Shown one piece after another: positions 16,814 through 24,846 of a stretch of DNA of 64,000 bases. The translations under genes were made by a program, and so were the position numbers. The notes beneath the pieces were generated by a model, which saw nothing but the letters and a program-made list of their open reading frames with translations, did not search any database and had not been told where the DNA came from. The stretch spans positions 22,946-86,945 of the forward strand of contig JAKBBE010000003.1 of NCBI GenBank assembly GCA_021826035.1, given 5' to 3'. Source of the stretch: Pseudomonadota bacterium (GTDB taxonomy: Bacteria; Pseudomonadota; Gammaproteobacteria; Steroidobacterales; Steroidobacteraceae). The number at the start of each line of letters is the position of its first letter. The first letter of the stretch is position 1.

Positions 16814-17468
16814 CCTGCGCATGGCCGGGATCGGCATGACCTCTGCGCGCACCCGTGATCGGCTCGTGCAGCGCCTGCGCGAGCAGGGCATCAGCAATCT
16901 GGCGGTGCTCGATCGGATCCGCAACACCCCGCGGCACATCTTTGTGGATGAGGCGCTCGGCAGCCGCGCCTACGAGGATACGGCGTTGCCGATCGGCTTC
17001 GGCCAGACCATCTCCCAGCCGTACATCGTGGCGCGCATGACCGAGGCGCTGCTGGAGGGCGGGCCGCTTGGCACCGTGCTCGAGGTGGGCACGGGCTGCG
17101 GATATCAGAGCGCGGTGCTGGCGCCGCTCGTGGAGCGGCTGTACACGATCGAGCGGATCGGGGCGCTGATCGAGCGGGCCAAGGAGCGGCTGAAGGAGCT
17201 GGAGATCCGTAACGTGAAGTTCCACCACGGCGACGGCACGCAGGGCTGGAAGTCCCAGGCGCCGTTCGACGGGATCCTGGTGGCGGCTGCCCCGTTGGCG
17301 GTACCGCCGGCGCTGCTGAAGCAGCTCGCCCCGGGCGGACGGCTGATCGTGCCGGTGGGCACCGAGGGCAAACAGGAGCTGATGCGCTACACGCGGCGCG
17401 AGCAGGGCGTGACGCGCGAGTCGCTCGGGCGCGTGGCATTCGTGCCACTGCTCGGGGGTCGCAGCTGA
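16806..17468 (+). CDS. pcm: Protein-L-isoaspartate O-methyltransferase
   Basis: Pcm methylates isoaspartyl residues so damaged proteins can be repaired. The 220-residue protein has [21 protein letters not shown], the [12 protein letters not shown] substrate segment, and the S-adenosylmethionine motif [19 protein letters not shown] 16806 lies within the end of surE. In E. coli the operon continues with nlpD and rpoS; here it ends and a long inverted repeat follows. Confidence 0.96.
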   Translation: MADLRMAGIGMTSARTRDRLVQRLREQGISNLAVLDRIRNTPRHIFVDEALGSRAYEDTALPIGFGQTISQPYIVARMTEALLEGGPLGTVLEVGTGCGYQSAVLAPLVERLYTIERIGALIERAKERLKELEIRNVKFHHGDGTQGWKSQAPFDGILVAAAPLAVPPALLKQLAPGGRLIVPVGTEGKQELMRYTRREQGVTRESLGRVAFVPLLGGRS

Positions 17469-17473
17469 GCGGC

Positions 17474-17503
17474 TTGCTTCCGCGTATCGCACGCGGTTAA
17501 CAT
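17474..17503 (+). promoter_or_regulatory. Candidate promoter before the inverted-repeat element
   Basis: TTGCTT at 17474-17479 and TAACAT at 17498-17503 are 18 bases apart, directly after pcm and pointing into the inverted-repeat element. This is the main reason to consider the element a transcribed RNA. Confidence 0.3.
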
Positions 17504-17545
17504 AGTCCCCGTCTCCTGGCGGCGACAGTTTGGCGTTCGCGACGA

Positions 17546-17696
17546 GACGAGGGAGAAGGCACAGGGAGGAGGGGGCGTTGACACAAAAGCAACAGCCGGA
17601 TCGCGACCTCGAAAGCAACAATACACCCACGCAGCGCTGCCGTAGGCAGCGCTCGGTCGTAGAGTCCTGAACCCCTCCCCCTGTGCCTTCTTCGTC
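17546..17696. repeat. Long imperfect inverted repeat / candidate structured RNA
   Basis: Outer arms pair over 25 bp: GACGA (17546-17550) with TCGTC (17692-17696), a GGG bulge, AGAAGGCACAGGG (17554-17566) with CCCTGTGCCTTCT (17679-17691), a bulged A, and GGAGGGG (17568-17574) with CCCCTCC (17672-17678). Inside are a 5-bp helix CGACC/GGTCG (17604-17608, 17655-17659), a 9-bp hairpin AGCGCTGCC-GTA-GGCAGCGCT (17633-17653), and two copies of AAAGCAACA (17586-17594, 17612-17620). No coding frame fits. It could be a small RNA, a MITE-like or lineage-specific intergenic repeat, or a bidirectional transcription barrier between pcm and the convergent gene. Confidence 0.7.
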
Positions 17697-17712
17697 CGAC
17701 GCGCGGCGCGGA

Positions 17713-18084
17713 TTACTCGAGAAACAGCGCCGCCGCCACCCGGCGGTCCTCATGCACCAGGACGTTGAAGGTGCGGCAGGCCGCCCCGAGGTCCATCACT
17801 TCGACCCCGATGGCGTGCGCCGCAAAGGCCGCACGCACCGCCGCCGGCGCGAAGCGCTGGCGCGGCCCGGTACCGATCAGCACGACTTCAGGCTCGAGCG
17901 CGAACAGGGGCTCGAGGTGCGCCACCTCGAGGTCCTCGATGCGCTGCGGCGCCCAGGCGCTCACCAGCTGCTCGGCGGTCACGATGCAGCTGGCGCGCAC
18001 CACATGCTCCCCGATGCGCAGCGCCTCGGCCGAATAGGCCCGCACCGTGTTGACGTGCGTTCCGCTCTCTAATGTGAATCGCAT
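17713..18084 (-). CDS. Mth938-like domain protein (DUF498)
   Basis: A 123-residue protein of the Mth938/DUF498 family. Visible features are the N-terminal strands MRFTLESGTHVNTVRAY, the loop LIGTGPRQRFAPAAVRAAF and VEVMDLGAACRTFNVL followed by the end HEDRRVAAALFLE. Members are small single-domain proteins of unclear function (the eukaryotic relative assembles complex I). The start ATG at 18084 is only 18 bases from the divergent start of the next gene. The frame stays open upstream through that gene, but codons there are its shadow. Confidence 0.85.
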   Translation of the reverse strand: MRFTLESGTHVNTVRAYSAEALRIGEHVVRASCIVTAEQLVSAWAPQRIEDLEVAHLEPLFALEPEVVLIGTGPRQRFAPAAVRAAFAAHAIGVEVMDLGAACRTFNVLVHEDRRVAAALFLE

Positions 18085-18086
18085 GA

Positions 18087-18099
18087 CGGTACGATACCG
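18087..18099. promoter_or_regulatory. Palindrome between divergent start codons
   Basis: CGGTA-CGA-TACCG is a perfect inverted repeat filling most of the 18 bases between the Mth938-type gene and the rpfE-like gene. TACGAT inside it resembles a minus-10 hexamer. It could be a shared operator or overlapping start signal. Confidence 0.35.
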
Positions 18100-18102
18100 C
18101 CG

Positions 18103-19116
18103 GTGAGCGAACTCGTCATCGTCATTACCGATCTGTACCTCGGCGCCGAGTCCGGGACGGCACCCGTCCCGCGCGGCACGCTGCCCGGCCTGGAGGCGCT
18201 CGGGCGCTTTGCGCGCGCCGCGCCGCTGCCGGACGGCTGGCGGCCGTGGGTGGCGCACTGGCTCGATCTGGCCCGCTATGGCGCGCTGCCGGTGGCGAGT
18301 GTGGCGGCGGCGGCGCTGGGCGAAGCGCCGGGCGACGCGCTGTGGCTCGCCGAGCCGCTGAGCCTCACCGAAGGGGTGGGGCGGGTGCATCTGGAGCGGC
18401 GCGGCCGGCTGCGCCTGACGCCCGCCGAGGCGATGCGTCTGGCGCAGGATTTCAATGCGCTCTACGCCGGCTCCGGGTTGACGCTGACGGTCTTGCCGGA
18501 CGGAACATTGCTGCTCGGGGCCCCGGCGGGTGCGCCGGTGCGTACCTGGGATCCGGCTCGCCTGCCTGCCGAGTCGCTTGCCGAGCGCCTCCCGAGCGGT
18601 CCTGGGGCTGCCGAGCTGCGCCGTCTCGGCTCGGAACTGGAGATGTGGCTGTACACCCATCCGCTGAACGCTGAGCGCGCCGCGCGCGGCGCGCCACCGA
18701 TCTCGCAGCTGTGGATCTGGGGCGGTGGGGCGGGTGCGGCGGCGCCGCTCGCCGGTGCGCCGTTGCACGCCGAGGTGTACGGCGAGGAGGCGTATCTGGC
18801 CGGGCTCGCCACGCTCGGCGCCGGCACCCTGCGCGCGCCGCCCGATGCGCTGGCCGCCGTGCTCGCTGCGGCGGCGGGACGGATGCTCTGTGCCCTGGAG
18901 AGCGGCGAGGCGCTGCGGCGGATGCGCCAGGCCGATCTGCTCGGCGCGCTTGCCGACCTCGATCAGCGCTGGATCGCCCCGGCGGTCGCGGCGCTTGGCG
19001 CCGGGTCGCTGCAGCGGCTCTGGCTGCTCGCCAATGACCGGGCGTGGTGTCTGCGCCGCCACGATCTGTGGCGGCGCTGGCGGCGCGGCCGCACGGCGCT
19101 CGAGGCACTGGCGTGA
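18103..19116 (+). CDS. RpfE-like conserved protein
   Basis: A 337-residue soluble protein beginning MSELVIVITDLYLGAE from a GTG codon. It lacks a signal peptide or clear transmembrane segment and is rich in alanine and leucine. The region ELEMWLYTHPLNAERAARGAPPISQLWIWGGG is a conserved-looking core (about 185-215). Proteins of this type are encoded beside recJ in xanthomonads, where one is named RpfE (regulation of pathogenicity factors); some databases mark them as phosphoglycerate-mutase-like. The GTGA overlap with recJ and the nearby prfB-lysS pair support this identity. Molecular function is unknown. Confidence 0.7.
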   Translation: MSELVIVITDLYLGAESGTAPVPRGTLPGLEALGRFARAAPLPDGWRPWVAHWLDLARYGALPVASVAAAALGEAPGDALWLAEPLSLTEGVGRVHLERRGRLRLTPAEAMRLAQDFNALYAGSGLTLTVLPDGTLLLGAPAGAPVRTWDPARLPAESLAERLPSGPGAAELRRLGSELEMWLYTHPLNAERAARGAPPISQLWIWGGGAGAAAPLAGAPLHAEVYGEEAYLAGLATLGAGTLRAPPDALAAVLAAAAGRMLCALESGEALRRMRQADLLGALADLDQRWIAPAVAALGAGSLQRLWLLANDRAWCLRRHDLWRRWRRGRTALEALA

Positions 19117-20834
19117 CGCTGCGGGTGGTGCGCCGCACGGCCCCGCCGGAGGTGAGCGGGTTCGGCGAGGCGCTGCATCCGGTGCTGCGACGGGTGTATG
19201 CCGCGCGCGGCGTTCGCAGTGCGCGCGAACTGGATACGGGCCTTGAGCATCTGACGCCGGTGGGTACCCTGGAGTCGGTCGAGGCCGCCGCGCAGTTGCT
19301 GCTCGCCGAGCGCGATGGCGGGCGCATTCTGGTGATCGGGGATTTTGATGCCGACGGCGCGACCAGTACCGCTCTGATGCTGCGGGCGCTGCGCGCCTGG
19401 GGGTTCACGGCGGACTTCCTGGTGCCGAACCGGTTCGAGTTCGGGTACGGACTGACGCCGCAGATCGTACGCGTCGCCGCCGAGCGCAAACCCACGCTCA
19501 TCGTCACGGTCGACAACGGCATCGCCTCGCTCGCCGGCGTCGAGGAGGCGCGCGCGCACGGCATCGAGGTGCTCATCACCGATCATCATCTGCCCGGCGA
19601 GCAGCTTCCCGCAGCGCGCGTCATCGTCAACCCCAACCTGCCGGGCAGCCGCTTCGCCAGTGGCTCGCTCGCCGGCGTGGGCGTGGCGTTCTACGTGCTC
19701 GCGGCGCTGCGCCGCCAGCTCGGGGCGGCCGGGCTGCTCGGCGCCGCGGCGCCGGGGGTCGCCGAGTGGCTCGATCTGGTCGCCCTCGGCACGGTCGCCG
19801 ATCTGGTGCCGCTTGATCACAACAACCGGGTGCTGGTCGATCAGGGCCTCAAGCGCATCCGCGCCGGACGTTGCGTCGCGGGTATCCGCGCGTTGTTGGC
19901 ACTGGCGTCGCGCGAGCCGGCGCGCCTGGTGAGCGCTGACCTCGGGTTCACCGTCGGGCCGCGTCTGAACGCCGCCGGGCGCCTTGAGGACATGTCGATC
20001 GGCATTCAGTGCCTGCTGGAGGACGACCCGGTGGCGGCCGCGGCGCTTGCTGCGCGGCTCGATGCTCTGAACCGCGAACGGCGGGAGATCGAGGCGCGCA
20101 TGCAGGCCGAGGCGCTTGCCGCCGTGCGCGGACTCGCCGAACGCGATCCGCACGCCGAGCAGCGCAGCGCGGTGTGCCTGTTCGATCCGCAGTGGCACCA
20201 GGGTGTTGTAGGGTTGGTTGCAAGCCGCGTGAAAGATCGGCTGCGCCGGCCCGTGATCGCCTTCGCCGCCGCCGGTGATGAGGAGTTGCGCGGCTCGGCG
20301 CGCTCGGTGCCCGGCATCCACATCCGCGACGTGCTGGCGCAACTCGATGCGCGCCATCCGGGCCTGATCGGGCGCTTCGGCGGGCATGCGATGGCCGCCG
20401 GGCTGACACTTGCGCGCGCGGCGCTCGATCCATTCGCGGCGTGCTTTGATGCGACGGTGGCCGCCTGGCCCGAACGCAGCGCACTGCGCGATGCAATCGA
20501 GACCGACGGGGCGCTCGCGGTGCAGGACATCGCGCTTGAGACCGCCGAGGCGCTGCGCGCCGGCGGGCCGTGGGGACAGGCATTTCCCGAGCCGAGCTTC
20601 GATGGGGTGTTCACGGTGCGCACCGCCCGGGTGGTCGGGGAGCGACATCTGAAGATGTGGGTGCAGGGCGAGCGCAACCGCGCCTTCGATGCCATCGCGT
20701 TCAACAGCCTCGATCCTCAAGCCGAAGCGCCCCTGCCGCAGGGCGAGCGGCGGCTGGTGTACCGTCTGGACGTCAACGAATACCAGGGCGAGCGGCGGTT
20801 GCAGCTGCTGGTCGATCACATTCTCGACCCCTGA
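19113..20834 (+). CDS. recJ: Single-stranded-DNA-specific exonuclease RecJ
   Basis: RecJ degrades single-stranded DNA 5' to 3' in recombination and mismatch repair. The 573-residue protein has the DHH-family motifs GDFDADGATST (from residue 76), TVDNGIAS and TDHHLPGEQLP, then the DHHA1 domain containing GRFGGHAMAAGLTL, and a C-terminal OB-like end. The GTG start overlaps the upstream stop. Length agrees with the family. Confidence 0.96.
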   Translation: MTLRVVRRTAPPEVSGFGEALHPVLRRVYAARGVRSARELDTGLEHLTPVGTLESVEAAAQLLLAERDGGRILVIGDFDADGATSTALMLRALRAWGFTADFLVPNRFEFGYGLTPQIVRVAAERKPTLIVTVDNGIASLAGVEEARAHGIEVLITDHHLPGEQLPAARVIVNPNLPGSRFASGSLAGVGVAFYVLAALRRQLGAAGLLGAAAPGVAEWLDLVALGTVADLVPLDHNNRVLVDQGLKRIRAGRCVAGIRALLALASREPARLVSADLGFTVGPRLNAAGRLEDMSIGIQCLLEDDPVAAAALAARLDALNRERREIEARMQAEALAAVRGLAERDPHAEQRSAVCLFDPQWHQGVVGLVASRVKDRLRRPVIAFAAAGDEELRGSARSVPGIHIRDVLAQLDARHPGLIGRFGGHAMAAGLTLARAALDPFAACFDATVAAWPERSALRDAIETDGALAVQDIALETAEALRAGGPWGQAFPEPSFDGVFTVRTARVVGERHLKMWVQGERNRAFDAIAFNSLDPQAEAPLPQGERRLVYRLDVNEYQGERRLQLLVDHILDP

Positions 20835-20996
20835 GCATTTCCCCTCCGCGCAGCTGCTGCGTCATACCTCATTGAGCGCGGCCCTTGCCGCGCCGTGCGC
20901 CGCGCGCCGGCTAGGGCCGGTGTGTGGCGAGGGAGTCGGAATGGCGTGCGCTAGGGGTGCGCCGTCGGGCACGGACTGGGGATGCCCGACGGGCGG

Positions 20997-21025
20997 CTGC
21001 CAAACACCGCGTAACGCGGTATGAT
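20997..21025 (+). promoter_or_regulatory. Promoter with a palindromic operator in the spacer
   Basis: CTGCCA (20997-21002) and TATGAT (21020-21025) are 17 bases apart. The spacer contains a perfect 15-base palindrome ACCGCGT-A-ACGCGGT (21006-21020) that runs into the minus-10. This is where a repressor or autoregulator would bind; the first gene downstream encodes a LuxR-type regulator. Confidence 0.5.
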
Positions 21026-21052
21026 CGACGTCAATCCTACTTCGGTCGGTGC

Positions 21053-21073
21053 GCAATGGGCTCGCCCCATTGC
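21053..21073 (+). other. Leader hairpin upstream of the LuxR-type gene
   Basis: GCAATGGG and CCCATTGC form an 8-bp perfect stem around a 5-base loop. It would lie in the untranslated leader if transcription starts near 21032. No T run follows. Confidence 0.4.
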
Positions 21074-21147
21074 ACGCCGGAATAACGGTATATCTGAAAT
21101 AACACGCGGGCCGTGCTCCGCGCCGTCCCCGGCCGGCGTGGCGGTCC

Positions 21148-22176
21148 GTGCCGGGTGGGGGTCTCTTGGAAGCAATTCTGCAGTTCGCACAGCAGCTGTA
21201 CCGCATTGCGCAGCGGGCCGGGCCGGAGCCGTTCGAGGATCTGGCGCTTGCGGCGCTGACCGAACAGGTGCCGTTCGATGCGGCGCTGTGGTTCACCGGT
21301 CAGATCGATGGCGGCCAACTGCAGGTGCACCGGCTGCACGCCTACCGCATGCCGCCGGCGGCGCTCGAGCCGCTGGTGACTCTGGTGCGTCAGCGGCCCG
21401 AGGCGCTGGCGGCGACCGCCGGCACGCACGGCACGGCGCACCTGGAGGATGCCGAGGCGCTGCTTGCGCGCGGCCTCGATGCGGCTGCGCACGAGCAACT
21501 GTGTCGCGGACGCATCGAGCGGCAGCTGCTGATGGGCACCGCCGCCTGCGGAACCCCGGGCGGCGAGTGGCTCTCGCTGCACCGAGCGCAGAGTGGCGCG
21601 CCGTTCGATGCCCAGGACTGCGAGCGCGTGCAGGTGTTGATGCCGCACCTCTCGGAGTCGCGCGCCGTGCATCGGGCGCTGTGCCTGCGGCACGCCTCGG
21701 CCGAGCCGGGCATTGCGCCCGGACCGCATCGGGCGCTCACGCTGTGCGACGGCACGGTGCTGCACTGCGGCGGGCGTCTCGCTGAGGCGATCGGCATACG
21801 CTGGCCGGAGTGGAACGGACTGCGTCTGCCGGCGGGGCTGCTCGCCCGGGCGCAGCGCGAGGAGGCCGTGGCGCTGGAGGGACTTGGACAGATCATTCAG
21901 GCGCGTCGCTTCACCGATGCGCTCGTGCTGAGCCTGCGCTCCACGCCACCGCAGGAGCGGCTCACGCCGCGCGAATACGAGCTGGTGCGGCGGTTCGCCG
22001 CCGGGGAGGACTGCAACGCCCTGGCGCGTCGCAGCGGACTGGCACCGGCCACGGTCCGCAATCTGCTGCGCCTCGCGTACCGTAAGCTCGGGATCAACAG
22101 CCGCGCGCAGCTCTTGCGTCTGCTGCACCGGGCCGAGACGGGTGCGAGGGTGGAATTTCCGCCGGCGGGCCGCTAG
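21148..22176 (+). CDS. LuxR-type transcriptional regulator
   Basis: The protein has up to 342 residues. Residues 272-330 form a GerE/LuxR-type helix-turn-helix (LTPREYELVRRFAAG, then SGLAPATVRNLLRLAYRKLG and RAQLLRLL). The 250-residue N-terminal part looks like a globular GAF-like sensory fold, with no receiver-domain aspartate pattern and no recognisable acyl-homoserine-lactone pocket. GTG 21148 is the longest start; TTG 21166, with GGGTGGGGG five bases upstream, is equally plausible. It separates recJ from prfB, genes that are near neighbours in xanthomonads. Ligand and targets are unknown; the palindrome in its promoter suggests autoregulation. Confidence 0.82.
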   Translation: MPGGGLLEAILQFAQQLYRIAQRAGPEPFEDLALAALTEQVPFDAALWFTGQIDGGQLQVHRLHAYRMPPAALEPLVTLVRQRPEALAATAGTHGTAHLEDAEALLARGLDAAAHEQLCRGRIERQLLMGTAACGTPGGEWLSLHRAQSGAPFDAQDCERVQVLMPHLSESRAVHRALCLRHASAEPGIAPGPHRALTLCDGTVLHCGGRLAEAIGIRWPEWNGLRLPAGLLARAQREEAVALEGLGQIIQARRFTDALVLSLRSTPPQERLTPREYELVRRFAAGEDCNALARRSGLAPATVRNLLRLAYRKLGINSRAQLLRLLHRAETGARVEFPPAGR

Positions 22177-22220
22177 CATGGCGGATCCCTTCCCGCATCT
22201 CACCCGGACGGCACCGCACG

Positions 22221-23316
22221 ATGGAACTCAATCCTCTGAAGCGCCAGCTCAAAGACCTCGAGGAGCGCATGAGCTCCCTACGGGGGTTTCTTTGAGTACG
22301 ACCTGAAGAAAGAGCGCCTGGAGGAAGTTTCCCGCGAGCTGGAGGATCCGGCCGTGTGGTCGCAGCCCGAGCGCGCCCAGCAGCTCGGCCGGGAGCGGGC
22401 CAGCCTGAGCACGGACATCGAGGCGATCGCGCGGGTCGACGGAGGCATCAGCGCCGCCACGGAGCTGCTGGCGCTCGCCGAGAGCGAGCAGGACGAGGCC
22501 ACCGCCGCGGATCTGATCCGCGAGGCGAGCAGCCTCGAGGGGGCGGTGCGCCGCCTGGAGCTGAAGCGCATGTTCCGCGGCGAGATGGACTCGCACAGTG
22601 CGTTTCTCGACATTCAGGCCGGCGCCGGCGGCACCGAGGCGCAGGACTGGGCGCAGATGCTGCTCAGGATGTATCTGCGCTGGGGTGCGGCGCGCGGTTT
22701 CGCGTGCGAGGTGATTGATTCGAACCCGGGCGAAGTGGCCGGCATCAAGAGCGCGACGGTGCAGGTGACGGGCGAGTTCGCCTACGGCTGGCTGCGCACC
22801 GAGACCGGGGTGCACCGCCTGGTGCGCAAGTCCCCGTTCGATTCGGGCAACCGCCGCCACACCTCCTTCGCCTCGGTGTTCATCTCGCCTGAGGTCGATG
22901 AGGACATCGCGATTGATATCAATCCGGCGGACCTGAAGACCGACGTGTACCGCTCCTCGGGGGCCGGAGGCCAGCATGTCAACAAGACCGAGTCGGCGGT
23001 GCGCATCACGCACGTGCCGTCCGGCATCGTGGTGGCCTGCCAGGCGGAACGCAGCCAGCACAAGAACCGCTCCACGGCGATGAAGATGCTCAAGGCGAAG
23101 CTGTATGAGCTCGAGGTGAACAAGCGCAACGCCGCCGCCAAGGTGCTGGAAGACTCCAAGTCCGACGTCAGTTGGGGCAATCAGATCCGCTCCTACGTGC
23201 TCGACCAGTCGCGCATCAAGGACCTGCGCACGGGAGTCGAGGTTGGCAACACCACCGCGGTGCTCGATGGGGATCTGGATCAATTTTTGGAGGCCTCGCT
23301 CAAAGCGGGGCTATAG
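22221..23316 (+). CDS. prfB: Peptide chain release factor 2 (programmed +1 frameshift)
   Basis: RF2 terminates translation at UGA and UAA. The gene is read as 22221-22292 joined to 22294-23316, giving 364 residues. The first 24 codons end at an in-frame TGA (22293-22295); shifting by one base continues into the long frame. The SPF stop-recognition tripeptide is in [15 protein letters not shown] and the catalytic GGQ is at 249-251, one residue from the E. coli position. lysS follows 7 bases later, the usual pair. Low RF2 levels favour frameshifting, so the protein controls its own synthesis. Confidence 0.97.
22281..22296 (+). promoter_or_regulatory. RF2 programmed frameshift site
   Basis: A Shine-Dalgarno-like CGGGGG at 22281-22286 is followed after three bases by the slippery CTT TGA (22290-22295), the classic RF2 autoregulation layout. 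The next codon in the +1 frame is GAG. Confidence 0.95.
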
Positions 23317-23323
23317 GCAGCAC

Positions 23324-24838
23324 ATGACCGACACGCACACAGACCCGGCCGAGCGCAGCGATGAGAACAAGCTGATCGCCGAGCGACGCTCGAAACTTGA
23401 CGCGCTGCGCACTCAGGGCGAGGCGTATCCGAACGATTTTCGCCGCGATGCACTCGCCGGTCAGCTGCAGGAGGCGTTCGCGCTGCGCGACGAGCAGTGG
23501 CTCGAGTCGAACCCGACGCGGGTGACGGTCGGCGGGCGGATGCTGCTGAAGCGGGTGATGGGCAAAGTGAGCTTTGCCAACATCGTCGACCGTACCGGAC
23601 AGATCCAGCTGTTCCTGCACAAGGACACCGTTGGGGCCGAGGCGTACGAGGCATTCAAGGGCTGGGACGTCGGGGACATCGTCGGGGCCACCGGCATGCT
23701 GTTTCGCACCAAGACCGGGGAACTCTCGGTGCGCGTCGAGCGGCTGCGTCTGGTGGTGAAGTCGCTGCGGCCGCTGCCGGACAAGTGGCACGGCCTGGCC
23801 GATGTCGAGACGCGCTATCGGCAGCGCTACGTCGATCTGATCGTCAACGAGACCAGTCGCAACGTGTTCCGCACGCGCGCGCGCGTCGTGCGCTACCTGC
23901 GCGATTTCCTCGATGCGCTGGATTTCATCGAAGTCGAGACCCCGATGATGCAGCCGATCCCGGGCGGCGCCGCCGCGCGGCCGTTCGTGACGCATCACAA
24001 CGCGCTCGACCTGCAGATGTATCTGCGCATCGCCCCTGAGCTGTACCTGAAGCGCCTGGTGGTCGGGGGCTTCGAGCGCGTCTACGAGATCAACCGCAAT
24101 TTCCGCAACGAGGGACTCTCGACCCAACACAACCCCGAGTTCACGATGCTCGAGCTGTACCTGGCGTACGCTGATTACCGTGACCTCATGGACTGGATCG
24201 AGAAGGCGATCCGCGGCCTGGCGCAGACGATCCACGGCGCCGAGGTGCTCACCTACCAGGCGCGCCGCTACGATCTGAGCCGCCCGTTCCGGCGAGTCAC
24301 GGTGGAGGAGGCGATCCTTGAGCACAACCCGGACCTCGAGCGCGGGCGGCTGCGCGATCCGGCCTACCTGCGCCAGGTGTGCGAGCGGCTCGGTATCGCT
24401 GCGCAGGCGCACGATGGTCCGGGCAAGCTGCAGATCGAGATCTTCGAGAAGACTGCCGAGCACACCTACATGGATCCGACCTTCGTGTGCGCGTACCCGG
24501 CGGAAGTCTCCCCGCTGTCGCGCGCCAACGATCAGGATCCGTTCATCACCGACCGGTTCGAGCTGTTCATCGCCGGCCGTGAGCTCGCCAACGGCTTCTC
24601 CGAGCTGAACGATCCGCAGGATCAGGCGGCGCGCTTTCGCGCCCAGGTCGCGCGCAAGGATCACGGTGACGAGGAGGCGATGTTCTACGACGCTGACTAC
24701 GTGCGGGCGCTCGAGTACGGTATGCCGCCGACTGCCGGCCTCGGTGTCGGTATCGACCGGCTGGTGATGTTCTTCACCGATTCGCCCTCGATCCGCGACG
24801 TCATTCTCTTCCCGCACCTGCGTCCGGAAGCGATCTGA
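23324..24838 (+). CDS. lysS: Lysyl-tRNA synthetase, class II
   Basis: LysS charges tRNA(Lys). The 504-residue protein has an N-terminal OB-fold anticodon-binding domain ([21 protein letters not shown]) and the class II catalytic core: motif 1 near [16 protein letters not shown], motif 2 [18 protein letters not shown], and motif 3 [18 protein letters not shown] 23324 is chosen because the upstream frame is the shadow of prfB. murI follows 8 bases after its stop. Confidence 0.97.
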   Translation: MTDTHTDPAERSDENKLIAERRSKLDALRTQGEAYPNDFRRDALAGQLQEAFALRDEQWLESNPTRVTVGGRMLLKRVMGKVSFANIVDRTGQIQLFLHKDTVGAEAYEAFKGWDVGDIVGATGMLFRTKTGELSVRVERLRLVVKSLRPLPDKWHGLADVETRYRQRYVDLIVNETSRNVFRTRARVVRYLRDFLDALDFIEVETPMMQPIPGGAAARPFVTHHNALDLQMYLRIAPELYLKRLVVGGFERVYEINRNFRNEGLSTQHNPEFTMLELYLAYADYRDLMDWIEKAIRGLAQTIHGAEVLTYQARRYDLSRPFRRVTVEEAILEHNPDLERGRLRDPAYLRQVCERLGIAAQAHDGPGKLQIEIFEKTAEHTYMDPTFVCAYPAEVSPLSRANDQDPFITDRFELFIAGRELANGFSELNDPQDQAARFRAQVARKDHGDEEAMFYDADYVRALEYGMPPTAGLGVGIDRLVMFFTDSPSIRDVILFPHLRPEAI

Positions 24839-24846
24839 GGCGCCCC

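Larger units (their letters stand above)
20835..21147 (+). other. 313-base intergenic region before the LuxR-type gene
   Basis: No gene is supported here. The stretch holds a likely promoter with a palindrome in its spacer (20997-21025) and a leader hairpin (21053-21073), both listed separately. The first 100 bases after recJ are GC-rich without a T-tailed terminator. Confidence 0.6.

Noticed and set aside
17546..17696. 6S RNA, SRP RNA or tmRNA as identity of the long inverted repeat
   Set aside because: The conserved central loop of 6S, the SRP GGAA tetraloop region and the tmRNA CCA end are not seen, and neighbours do not match the usual loci.
17713..19062. 449-codon minus-strand frame
   Set aside because: Only its last 123 codons match a real family (Mth938 type); the rest is the antisense shadow of the rpfE-like gene.
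22293..22295. Premature stop making prfB a pseudogene
   Set aside because: It is the programmed frameshift site with correct flanking signals; the rest of RF2 is intact.
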